Shown here piece after piece: positions 1 to 7,825 of a stretch of 11,079 nucleotides of DNA. The position numbers and the translations under genes were made by a program. The stretch is from Alcaligenaceae bacterium (lineage in GTDB: Bacteria; Pseudomonadota; Gammaproteobacteria; Burkholderiales; Burkholderiaceae_B): assembly GCA_029265335.1 (NCBI GenBank), contig JAJUJN010000036.1, forward strand, positions 1-11,079. The letters run 5' to 3'. Position 1 is the first letter of the stretch. Every line of letters starts with the position of its first letter. The notes beneath the pieces were generated by a model. It was not told the origin of the DNA and did not search any database. It saw only the letters and a program-made list of their open reading frames with translations.

Positions 1-219
1 GCCGCCAGTCATACCTGGGGCATGGGGTTCGATATCGATGTGGTGTTTCTGGGCGCCGGCGGGTGCATTACAGGTGTGCGGCAGGGCGTGCCGCCGAACC
101 GCGTCTGCTGGCGGCGGGGGGCCAGCGCCGTGGTGGAGTTGCGCGCAGGCCAGGTGGCGGTGCTGGGTTGGCGGTCAGGTCAACAAGTACAGATTGCCGG
201 AGCGCTGTGTTACCGGTAA
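1..219 (+). CDS. DUF192 domain protein, C-terminal part (5' end outside window)
   Basis: The reading frame is open from base 1 and stops at TAA 217-219, giving 72 codons of a gene that begins upstream. The visible protein begins SHTWGMGFDIDVVFL, then has an ELRAG motif and a final LGWRSGQQVQI stretch. This matches the usual DUF192 pattern, in which a His-(T/S)-x-GM segment leads into IDVVFLD, followed by the VLELPAG turn and a closing 'G...GD' strand. DUF192 proteins are small beta-rich proteins of unknown function, often secreted or lipid-anchored; the part that would show a signal peptide is missing here. The usual Asp after VVFL is Gly in this copy. An internal ATG at 22 exists but cuts the conserved domain, so it is not the start. 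The family call is by pattern recognition only. Confidence 0.72.
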   Translation, partial: AASHTWGMGFDIDVVFLGAGGCITGVRQGVPPNRVCWRRGASAVVELRAGQVAVLGWRSGQQVQIAGALCYR

Positions 220-228
220 TACGTTTGC

Positions 229-254
229 TGCCGTGCCACCCGGCGCAGGCGGCA
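229..254 (+). terminator. weak hairpin after the DUF192 gene
   Basis: TGCCG (229-233) can pair with CGGCA (250-254), enclosing a smaller GCC-ACCC-GGC hairpin (235-244). It begins 10 bases after the DUF192 stop codon. It is followed by AAAAG rather than a run of T, so it is at best an imperfect or Rho-assisted terminator. Confidence 0.3.
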
Positions 255-347
255 AAAGCATCGGACTGGCCGGGGCCTGCCCGCTCGCAGAATCGGCTTG
301 GCCGAGGCAAGCCAACTCGCAGAATCGGTCCGGCCGAAGCAGACCAA
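252..347. repeat. three tandem 32-bp repeat units, two of them close copies
   Basis: Units lie at 252-283 (degenerate), 284-315 and 316-347, all in exact 32-base phase. The second and third share the first 13 bases (CTCGCAGAATCGG), the GGCCGA core and the CCAA end, and differ at six positions. Each of these two can fold: GGCTTG (295-300) with CAAGCC (308-313), and GGTC (327-330) with GACC (342-345). Two of the differing base pairs change on both sides and so keep pairing; one further pair is lost. The first unit keeps the core but not the stem. No ORF across them looks real. The function is unknown. Confidence 0.7.
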
Positions 348-427
348 CTTCTACTGCAAGCCTTCATGGCGCGCCCTGACTTTCACCAGGGTGGCGGCGT
401 GCACCCCACCTCACTGGACACCCCCGA

Positions 428-457
428 TTGCCCAGGTTATTCTGGTAAGCTTATATC
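428..457 (+). promoter_or_regulatory. candidate sigma-70 promoter for ilvBHC
   Basis: TTGCCC (428-433) and TATATC (452-457) are separated by 18 bases, each matching the sigma-70 consensus at four of six positions. This is the most AT-rich patch in the 560 bases before ilvB. If it is real, transcription would start near 464 and leave a leader of roughly 315 bases. The match is modest and other starts are possible. Confidence 0.3.
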
Positions 458-463
458 TGTTTT

Positions 464-779
464 CCTGCCATCCGCGGGTCAACACGGCTTGCGCAGCCGC
501 TTCATCCCCTTCGGTGCACGCGCCCGCCGTCAAATCCTCTTGTCTTTTGCCGCGCCACAAGCGCGCGCAAGGGGCATTCGTTTCAGCCTCCAGTGCCCAT
601 TCCGATAGATGGGTTCCTGCCGGGTGTCGCGTTCGAGCTGAGCCGTTCCGTGAACGACAAAGCGTCGGGCGTGCATTGCGGTTGGGTGCCTGTCTTGCTT
701 CAGGGTGTCTGTTTTCGCACGCGCGAGCAGCCCACCCGGCGATCGGGGTGTTCCGCACCGGTTTGAAAGGAATCAACTC
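464..779 (+). promoter_or_regulatory. hairpin-rich untranslated leader of ilvB
   Basis: Several stems are visible. CGGCT/AGCCG pairs at 485-499. TTGC..GCGC pairs with GCGC..GCAA at 547-570. GGGCA (572-576) can pair with TGCCC (594-598), or CCCAT (596-600) with ATGGG (609-613), but not both. GAACG (652-656) can pair with CGTTC at 644-648 or at 630-634. A 10-bp helix with one G-G mismatch joins 665-674 to 717-726. CACCC (733-737) can pair with GGGTG at 684-688, 703-707 or 746-750. No leader peptide rich in Val/Leu/Ile follows the proposed start. Branched-chain amino acid genes are often controlled by attenuation, and a betaproteobacterial RNA motif called ilvH has been described upstream of acetolactate synthase genes. 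I cannot confirm that this is that motif. Confidence 0.4.
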
Positions 780-2492
780 ATGGAATACACAGGCGCCGAG
801 ATCGTTGTGCGCTGCCTGGCCGATGAAGGTGTAGAACACATCTTCGGCTACCCCGGCGGCGCCGTTCTCTATATTTACGACGAAATTTTCAAGCAGGATC
901 GCTTCCAGCACATTCTGGTGCGTCACGAGCAGGCTGCCGTGCACGCGGCCGATGCCTATTCGCGATCCTCCAACAAGGTGGGAGTGGCCCTGGTCACCAG
1001 CGGCCCCGGTGCTACCAACGCAGTCACCGGCCTCACCACGGCCTACACCGACTCCATTCCCATGGTGGTGATCTCCGGCCAGGTGCCCACGGCCGCCATC
1101 GGCGAAGACGCCTTTCAGGAGTGCGACACCGTTGGCATTACGCGCCCCTGCGTCAAGCACAACTTTCTGGTGAAAGACGTCAAAGACCTGGCCGAAACCC
1201 TGCAGCGCGCCTTCTACATCGCTCGCTCGGGGCGTCCTGGCCCGGTTCTGGTAGACATCCCCAAAGACATCACCATCGCTCGCTGCAAATACGAGCCGCG
1301 CACTGCGCCTGTCGTCATGCGTTCGTACACGCCGGTGATCAAGGGCCATCAGGGCCAGATCAAGAAGGCAGTGCAAATGCTGCGCAACGCCGAGCGCCCC
1401 ATGATCTACACCGGCGGTGGGGTGGTGCTCGCCAACGCTTCCGAAGAGCTCACCCGCCTGGTGGATATGGTAGGAGCGCCCTGCACCAACACCCTCATGG
1501 GGTTGGGGGCGCTGCCGGCCAGCCATCCATCGTTTGTGGGCATGCCCGGCATGCATGGCACCTACGAAGCCAACATGGCCATGCAGCACTGCGACGTGCT
1601 GCTCGCCATCGGCGCGCGTTTCGACGATCGCGTGATTGGCAACCCCAAACACTTTGCGCAGAACGCGCGCAAGATCATTCACATCGATGTCGACCCTTCC
1701 TCCATTTCCAAGCGAGTGAAGGTCGATGTTCCGATCGTGGGCGACGTGCGCGATGTCCTGGGCGACTTCATCCAGCTGCTCGAGGCTGCGGGCGGTTTCG
1801 ATCGCAGTCGCCTGGAGCCCTGGTGGGAGCAGGTGAACACCTGGCGCGAGCGCGATTGTCTGCGCTACACCCCTTCCGATGAAGTGATCAAGCCGCAAAG
1901 CGTGATCGAGGCGCTCTGGGAGGTCACCGGCGGCGAAGCGTTTGTTACCTCCGACGTGGGTCAGCATCAGATGTGGGCCGCGCAATATTACGGCTTCAAC
2001 AAGCCCCGGCGCTGGATCAACAGCGGTGGCCTGGGCACCATGGGTGTGGGCCTGCCCTACGCCATGGGCGTGCAGATGGCCAATCCGGGTGCCGACGTTG
2101 CCGTGATCACTGGCGAAGGCTCCATCCAGATGAACATCCAGGAGCTCTCCACCTGCTTTCAGTACCACTTCACGCCCAAGATCATCTGCCTCAACAACCG
2201 CTACCTGGGCATGGTGCGGCAGTGGCAAGAGATCGATTACGGCTCGCGCTATTCCGAGTCCTATATGGATGCGCTGCCGGATTTCGTGAAGTTGGCCGAG
2301 GCTTATGGACACGTGGGCATGCGCATCGAAAATCCGGCCGACGTCAAGCCCGCGCTGCAGGATGCCTACGGCAAGTATCGCGATCGCCTCGTCTTCCTCG
2401 ATTTCATTACCGACCAGTCCGAAAACGTCTGGCCCATGGTGAAGGCCGGCAAGGGCCTCACCGAAATGCTGCTGGGTTCGGAAGACCTTTAA
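780..2492 (+). CDS. ilvB: acetolactate synthase, large (catalytic) subunit
   Basis: Thiamine-diphosphate enzyme that condenses two pyruvates to acetolactate, or pyruvate with 2-oxobutyrate to acetohydroxybutyrate, in the cytoplasm: the first common step of branched-chain amino acid synthesis. The 570-residue length is typical. The N-terminal ThDP pyrimidine-binding domain carries FGYPGGAVL and the catalytic Glu50 in RHEQAAVHAADAY. A central FAD-binding-type domain follows (about 190-330, with GARFDDRV). The C-terminal ThDP domain has the metal-binding motif from GEG (445-447) to NNR (472-474). The motif is G-E-G rather than the textbook G-D-G, as I recall for many betaproteobacterial copies. 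The start at 780 is chosen because MEYTGAEIV is the family's conserved beginning and AAGGA (767-771) precedes it by 8 bases; the frame could extend to 705 but without conserved sequence. First gene of ilvBHC. An equivalent symbol is ilvI. Confidence 0.97.
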   Translation: MEYTGAEIVVRCLADEGVEHIFGYPGGAVLYIYDEIFKQDRFQHILVRHEQAAVHAADAYSRSSNKVGVALVTSGPGATNAVTGLTTAYTDSIPMVVISGQVPTAAIGEDAFQECDTVGITRPCVKHNFLVKDVKDLAETLQRAFYIARSGRPGPVLVDIPKDITIARCKYEPRTAPVVMRSYTPVIKGHQGQIKKAVQMLRNAERPMIYTGGGVVLANASEELTRLVDMVGAPCTNTLMGLGALPASHPSFVGMPGMHGTYEANMAMQHCDVLLAIGARFDDRVIGNPKHFAQNARKIIHIDVDPSSISKRVKVDVPIVGDVRDVLGDFIQLLEAAGGFDRSRLEPWWEQVNTWRERDCLRYTPSDEVIKPQSVIEALWEVTGGEAFVTSDVGQHQMWAAQYYGFNKPRRWINSGGLGTMGVGLPYAMGVQMANPGADVAVITGEGSIQMNIQELSTCFQYHFTPKIICLNNRYLGMVRQWQEIDYGSRYSESYMDALPDFVKLAEAYGHVGMRIENPADVKPALQDAYGKYRDRLVFLDFITDQSENVWPMVKAGKGLTEMLLGSEDL

Positions 2493-2502
2493 GGAGACAC
2501 GC

Positions 2503-4072
<1,570 letters not shown>

Positions 4073-4097
4073 GCGTAAGCAGCAGCGATCTGAAACC

Positions 4098-4136
4098 GCT
4101 CCGGTTGGTGCAGACAATGCAGTAACCGACCGGAGC
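4098..4136 (+). terminator. hairpin terminator after ilvC
   Basis: GCTCCGGTTGGT (4098-4109) pairs with ACCGACCGGAGC (4125-4136) over 12 bp with one G-U wobble, and two TGCA segments inside the loop can pair further. It starts 25 bases after the ilvC stop. The tail ATTGGTTCTGG is only weakly T-rich, so efficiency may be moderate. Confidence 0.55.
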
Positions 4137-4172
4137 AGCATTGGTTCTGGCACTAGCCTTGCGGCCGTTGAA

Positions 4173-4190
4173 GGGCCCACTCCGGGGCCC
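4173..4190. repeat. GGGCCC inverted repeat in the ilvC / Bug-receptor convergent gap
   Basis: GGGCCC (4173-4178) and GGGCCC (4185-4190) are separated by ACTCCG. AAGGGC (4171-4176) can alternatively pair with GCCCTT (4196-4201). It is probably part of the bidirectional termination region; no other role is evident. Confidence 0.4.
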
Positions 4191-4249
4191 ATTGCGCCCT
4201 TACGAGACCGAGGGAAATTGCCTCGCAGCTCGCAGCCGAGGGCGAGCAC

Positions 4250-4280
4250 AACGCCGGGCAGTAACAGGCAGCCCGGCGTT
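4250..4280 (-). terminator. hairpin terminator of the minus-strand Bug receptor gene
   Basis: AACGCCGGGC (4250-4259) and GCCCGGCGTT (4271-4280) form a perfect 10-bp stem with an 11-base loop. It begins on the stop codon of the minus-strand gene (TGA, 4282-4280). On the minus strand it is followed by GTGCTCG, so the usual U-run is missing. Confidence 0.5.
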
Positions 4281-5245
4281 CAACGCGTGAAGCCGGATTC
4301 CACGACCACCGGCACCCAGCGGGCGTCGAAGTCGTCGAGTATCTTCTGCGTTTGTTCCACGTTGGCGATCATCACGCCCATGTTGGCAGCCCGTAACGCA
4401 CTTTGCACCTCTTCGCGATGCATCGCGCGCACCAGGGCATCGTTGATGTATTGCACTTTTTCCTGGGGCATGCTGGCATGAGCCCAGAAGCCATTCCAGC
4501 CGATCCCCTCGATATCAAAACCGCTTTCTTTGAATGTAGGCACATCGGGCGTATCGGTTTCTCGTTCGGTGCCCGACGTCGCCAGAATGCGGATCTGCCC
4601 GCCCGCATGCAGCGGTGACAGACTGTCGAAACCGTCGATGGCATAGGGAATGTGCCCGCCGGTAATTTCGGTTTGCAATGGCGCAGAGCCCTTGTAACCC
4701 ACGATCTCCGCCTTTTCTCCCATGGCTTGCGCCACCATCATGCCGAAGAAGTGGGGCAGACTGCCGGTGGCCGGCACGCCTATCATCATGAGATCGTCGT
4801 CGCTGGTGCTCAGGGCCTCCTGCAGGTCGCTGAGGTTTTCGAGCTCGGAATCCCCCGGCACCGCCAGGGCGAAGGTATACGAGGCCACCAGGCCCACAGG
4901 TTGAAAATCGGTTTTCGGGTCGTAGCCAACGTCTTCGTACACCACCGGCGCCACCGACATGATGGCGGGGTTGCCGAGGAGCAGGGCGTTTTCGTGGCCT
5001 TCGGTGCGAGTGAATTGTTGTGCCGCCAGCCTGCCTCCTGCGCCGGGGCGGTTTTCGACCAATACGGGAACACCCAGCTCCTGGGCCAGGGCGTTGCCGA
5101 CGATTCTTGCGGTGCGGTCTGACGATCCGCCGGGGCCGTAGCCCACAGCAAGGGTGACGGTGTCGTTGATGAGCTTCTCTTGCGCCCCGAAGGTGGGAGC
5201 GCTGAAGGCGAGAGTGGTGGAGAGCACAGCGAGGGCAAGTTTCAT
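4280..5245 (-). CDS. Bug/TctC-family periplasmic solute-binding protein
   Basis: A 321-residue periplasmic receptor of the tripartite tricarboxylate transporter type (Bug family), which captures small carboxylates or related ligands for a TctAB-type membrane pair. Residues 1 to about 21 look like a Sec signal peptide (Lys2, hydrophobic core ALAVLSTTLAFSAP, likely cleavage between 16 and 21). Family marks are GPGGSSD (37-43), ENRPGAGGRLAA (64-75), the PATGSLPHF region (158-166) and GWNGFWAHASMP (249-260). The start ATG is preceded on the minus strand by GGAGG (5256-5252) at 6 bases. No tctA or tctB genes are in the window, so it is an orphan receptor, as is common where Bug genes are amplified (Bordetella and relatives). 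The ligand cannot be told from sequence. Confidence 0.92.
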   Translation of the reverse strand: MKLALAVLSTTLAFSAPTFGAQEKLINDTVTLAVGYGPGGSSDRTARIVGNALAQELGVPVLVENRPGAGGRLAAQQFTRTEGHENALLLGNPAIMSVAPVVYEDVGYDPKTDFQPVGLVASYTFALAVPGDSELENLSDLQEALSTSDDDLMMIGVPATGSLPHFFGMMVAQAMGEKAEIVGYKGSAPLQTEITGGHIPYAIDGFDSLSPLHAGGQIRILATSGTERETDTPDVPTFKESGFDIEGIGWNGFWAHASMPQEKVQYINDALVRAMHREEVQSALRAANMGVMIANVEQTQKILDDFDARWVPVVVESGFTR

Positions 5246-5370
5246 GAGAAGCCTCCGGGGTTCGTGGGCGAAAGGGGCCTGCCTGTGTACTACGGATTGC
5301 TATCGTTACGGCTTGCAACCATCAGTGGCAATACGGAGTTTCCCGGGGAGCTCTGGGCCAGCTGAGCGCG

Positions 5371-6384
5371 CTACACCAGTTTTGCCTCCCGCAACTCCAG
5401 CTTCAGCCACGCGTAAATTACTGGCGCCGCCACCACGCCCGCCAACCCGAAGAGGGCTTCGAGCACCAGCATGGCAATGAGAAGCTCCCACGCGTCGGCC
5501 TGGATGCGCTTGCCCACAATGCGGGCGTTGAGGAAATACTCGAGTTTGTGCACCAGCACCAGAAAGATGAGCGCAGCCACCGCCGCCGACCACGAGACTG
5601 ACAGCGCCACGATCACAATGACCACGTTGGAGATCAGATTGCCGATCACCGGCAGCAGCCCTACCACGAAAGTGAACGCCACCAGAAAGTGGACAGCGGG
5701 CAAGTGGTGGCCAAGCAGGGGCATGACCAACCAGAGGAAGATGGCTGTGAGCAGCGTGTTGACCAGCGAGATGCGAAACTGCGCAAACACGATCTGCGTG
5801 AACGACTCGGCGAATCGTTCGACTCGTTGCGTGAGCTCCTGGGCCAAGGGGTGTCGGGCACTGCCCGGTCGCGCCGCCTCGAAAGCGACCAACAGGCCCA
5901 GCACCATGCCCACCAGCGCGTGAATGACAGCCGTGATGGCGGTCATGCCCATCACCTGGAGCTCCTGCACGTGCGAGTGGAGCCAAGCAATCCAGGCTGA
6001 CTGCGCCTGGCGTGCGTCTTCGGGCAGATAAGGTTGCAAACTCGCCGGCACTTGCGCCCGCGCGCGATCGAGCAGGGTTTGGAGGTAGTCGGCAAAGTTG
6101 GGCCAATCGTTGGCCAAACGCGTCACCCAACTGATGAGAGCGATAATGAGCGGGGTGAAAATGGCAATGAGCACCACGCCCAGTACCACCACGGCCAGCA
6201 GCCGGGCGTGGGTAGACCACCTGGGCGCGCAGCGGTTCGCCGCTCCTTCGATGAGCCGATTGATGGTGAGGCCCACGAGCAGCGCTAGCAACAAGTGGTA
6301 ATGCAGCACAAACCACAGGCCCAAGCCAGCAAGCGCCATGCTGGCCCAGTAAGTTACCTGCCTTGCAGAAGACGGGCTGCCCAC
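5371..6384 (-). CDS. AI-2E/PerM-family integral membrane transporter
   Basis: A 337-residue inner-membrane protein of the AI-2E (formerly UPF0118/PerM) family. Hydrophobic segments lie near 15-45 (two), 62-86, 145-169, 205-224, 231-257, 264-285 and 301-326. The typical loop after the third segment is present (about 87-143). Family marks are the GLLPVIGNLISN segment (242-253) and HKLEYFLNARIVGKRI (279-294). Some members export autoinducer-2, others work as Na+/H+ antiporters; the substrate here cannot be assigned. The start is GTG at 6384-6382, giving MGSPSSARQVTYW; it lies 10 bases after the queH stop with no clear Shine-Dalgarno, so translation may be coupled to queH. ATG at 6339 (Met16) is an alternative but would clip the first membrane segment. 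Confidence 0.88.
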   Translation of the reverse strand: MGSPSSARQVTYWASMALAGLGLWFVLHYHLLLALLVGLTINRLIEGAANRCAPRWSTHARLLAVVVLGVVLIAIFTPLIIALISWVTRLANDWPNFADYLQTLLDRARAQVPASLQPYLPEDARQAQSAWIAWLHSHVQELQVMGMTAITAVIHALVGMVLGLLVAFEAARPGSARHPLAQELTQRVERFAESFTQIVFAQFRISLVNTLLTAIFLWLVMPLLGHHLPAVHFLVAFTFVVGLLPVIGNLISNVVIVIVALSVSWSAAVAALIFLVLVHKLEYFLNARIVGKRIQADAWELLIAMLVLEALFGLAGVVAAPVIYAWLKLELREAKLV

Positions 6385-6394
6385 ATCGAGGCCG

Positions 6395-7063
6395 TCAGGT
6401 GTCGGCCTTGGGCGCGTGTTGGTAGTATTTCACCCCGATGCGTACGGCGTCGCGGCCCCGTTCGCGCCGGAAGCGGTTGGTGTCGCGCAGAGAGTAGATG
6501 CAACCGCAGTATTCCTGTTGGTAGAACTCTTCGTCTTTGCTGATTTCGATCATGCGAGCCGAACCCCCTTTCTTGCGCCAGTTGTATGTCCAGTACTGGA
6601 TGTGGGGGTAACGCGCGGCGGCGCGCTCGCCGCAACCGTTGATCTGGTTCATGTCTTTCCAGCGTGAAATACCCAGCGAACTGGTGATGACCGGAAAGCC
6701 GTGCTCATGCGCATAGAGGGCGGTGCGCTCGAAGCGCATGTCGAAGCACTCGGTGCAGCGGGCGCCACGCTCGGGCTCCATTTCGAGCCCTTTCACGCGC
6801 TCGAACCAATTGTCTTTGTCGTAATCGGCGTCGATGAAGGGAATGTTGTGCTTGCGGGCAAAGCGGATGTTTTCTTCCTTGCGGATTTCGTATTCACGCA
6901 AGGGATGGATATTGGGGTTGTAGAAAAAGATGGTGTAGCGAATGCCCGAGGCGAGCAGGGCCTCCATGGGCTCGGCAGAGCACGGCGCGCAGCAGGAATG
7001 CAGCAGCAGTTGCTGATCGTTGCCTCCGGGCATCTGTAAGGGTTCGCGAGATACAGCGTTCAT
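6395..7063 (-). CDS. queH: epoxyqueuosine reductase QueH
   Basis: Catalyses the last step of queuosine synthesis, reducing epoxyqueuosine to queuosine at the wobble position of GUN-anticodon tRNAs. The 222-residue protein has the QueH (DUF208) cysteine set: His22 with Cys24, Cys25 and Cys28 in LHSCCAPCS, Cys103 and Cys106 in RCTECFDMR, and Cys186 and Cys188 in QEYCGC. The metal-cluster ligands in characterised QueH proteins are drawn from these conserved Cys positions. Other conserved blocks are YNPNIHP (48-54), [11 protein letters not shown] (127-137) and NWRKKGG (161-167). QueH is unrelated in sequence to the cobalamin-dependent QueG, which does the same job. The ATG at 7063 has only a weak ribosome site; Met11 is a possible alternative start. 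It lies 10 bases before the AI-2E gene and diverges from psd. Confidence 0.92.
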   Translation of the reverse strand: MNAVSREPLQMPGGNDQQLLLHSCCAPCSAEPMEALLASGIRYTIFFYNPNIHPLREYEIRKEENIRFARKHNIPFIDADYDKDNWFERVKGLEMEPERGARCTECFDMRFERTALYAHEHGFPVITSSLGISRWKDMNQINGCGERAAARYPHIQYWTYNWRKKGGSARMIEISKDEEFYQQEYCGCIYSLRDTNRFRRERGRDAVRIGVKYYQHAPKADT

Positions 7064-7147
7064 GGCAATTCTGAATCAATAATAGCGGCCAAACGGGCGG
7101 CCCAACTGCCTAATCGTACAATTGTTTGGGTTAACCTTGGAAGCATC
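7064..7147. promoter_or_regulatory. divergent promoter region between queH and psd
   Basis: This 84-base gap must hold the starts for both directions. TACAAT (7117-7122) is a five-of-six -10 match toward psd, and on the minus strand TATTAT (7084-7079) is a five-of-six match toward queH, with TTGGGC (7105-7100) only 15 bases upstream. No good -35 is visible for psd. CCCAA (7101-7105) and TTGGG (7126-7130) are complementary, and GGTTAACC (7129-7136) is an 8-bp palindrome that could serve as an operator half. Confidence 0.35.
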
Positions 7148-7807
7148 ATGCACAATTCGTCGTATCCACATCCGATCCTGGCGCGGGAAGGGTGGCCTTT
7201 CATCGCCATTGCCATCATTCTGGCGCTGCTCGTACTCTTCTCGGCGGGGTGGCTGTGGTCGCTTCCTTTCTGGCTGCTGGCGCTTTTTGTGATCCAGTTT
7301 TTTCGCGATCCGCCACGCGCCATTCCGCAAACGCCAGGGGTGGTGGTTTCACCCGCAGATGGGCGAGTGGTGGCCGTAGAAGCCGCGCACGACCCCTACG
7401 CCAAGCGCGATGCCCTCAAGATCAGCGTGTTCATGAATGTCTTCAATGTGCATTCCAACCGCAGCCCGGTTAACGGCCGCATCACGCATCTCGAATATTT
7501 TCCGGGCAGATTCTTCAATGCCGACCTCGATAAAGCCTCGCTCGAGAACGAGCGCAATGCCTTGGTGCTGCAAACCGACGACGGCCATGTGGTCACCGCG
7601 GTGCAGGTGGCCGGTTTGGTAGCGCGCCGCATCCTTTGCTATGTAGAACCCGGACAAAGCTTGCAACGCGGGCAGCGCTATGGGTTTATTCGCTTTGGTT
7701 CACGGGTCGATGTTTATCTTCCGCCCGAGTCGCAGCCGCGCGTCGCCATTGGCGATCGCGTGAGCGCCACCACCACCTTGTTGGCCGATCTGCCCAGCCA
7801 AGCTTGA
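7148..7807 (+). CDS. psd: phosphatidylserine decarboxylase proenzyme, short type
   Basis: Decarboxylates phosphatidylserine to phosphatidylethanolamine at the inner membrane, using a pyruvoyl group made by self-cleavage. The 219-residue length fits the short PSD-A type rather than the roughly 320-residue E. coli type. A hydrophobic membrane anchor spans about 17-50, followed by FFRDPPR. The catalytic domain shows SPADGRVV (68-75) and [15 protein letters not shown] (96-110). The cleavage site is Gly184-Ser185 in RFGSRVD, which would give a beta chain of 184 residues and an alpha chain of 35 residues starting with the pyruvoyl group. GGAAG (7139-7143) lies 4 bases before the ATG, a rather short spacing. 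It is followed after 18 bases by pssA, whose product it uses. Confidence 0.95.
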   Translation: MHNSSYPHPILAREGWPFIAIAIILALLVLFSAGWLWSLPFWLLALFVIQFFRDPPRAIPQTPGVVVSPADGRVVAVEAAHDPYAKRDALKISVFMNVFNVHSNRSPVNGRITHLEYFPGRFFNADLDKASLENERNALVLQTDDGHVVTAVQVAGLVARRILCYVEPGQSLQRGQRYGFIRFGSRVDVYLPPESQPRVAIGDRVSATTTLLADLPSQA

Positions 7808-7825
7808 CCGGAGGTCGTGCTCTCC

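Noticed and set aside
252..347. CRISPR array
   Set aside because: The units are directly adjacent with no spacers, only three in number and diverged, and there are no cas genes.
63..608. Plus-strand frame crossing the 32-bp repeats before ilvB
   Set aside because: It overlaps the DUF192 gene in another frame, has no ribosome site and its translation resembles no protein; the repeats themselves look non-coding.
609..641. Ten-codon ATG frame in the ilvB leader as an attenuator peptide
   Set aside because: It encodes MGSCRVSRSS, without a run of branched-chain residues, and has no clear ribosome site.
4137..4249. Small gene or RNA in the convergent gap after ilvC
   Set aside because: Only short inverted repeats are seen, with no promoter and no conserved reading frame.
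5246..5370. Promoter for the minus-strand Bug receptor gene
   Set aside because: TTGCCA and TTGCAA are visible on the minus strand, but none has a convincing -10 box at proper spacing; a promoter is expected here but cannot be placed.
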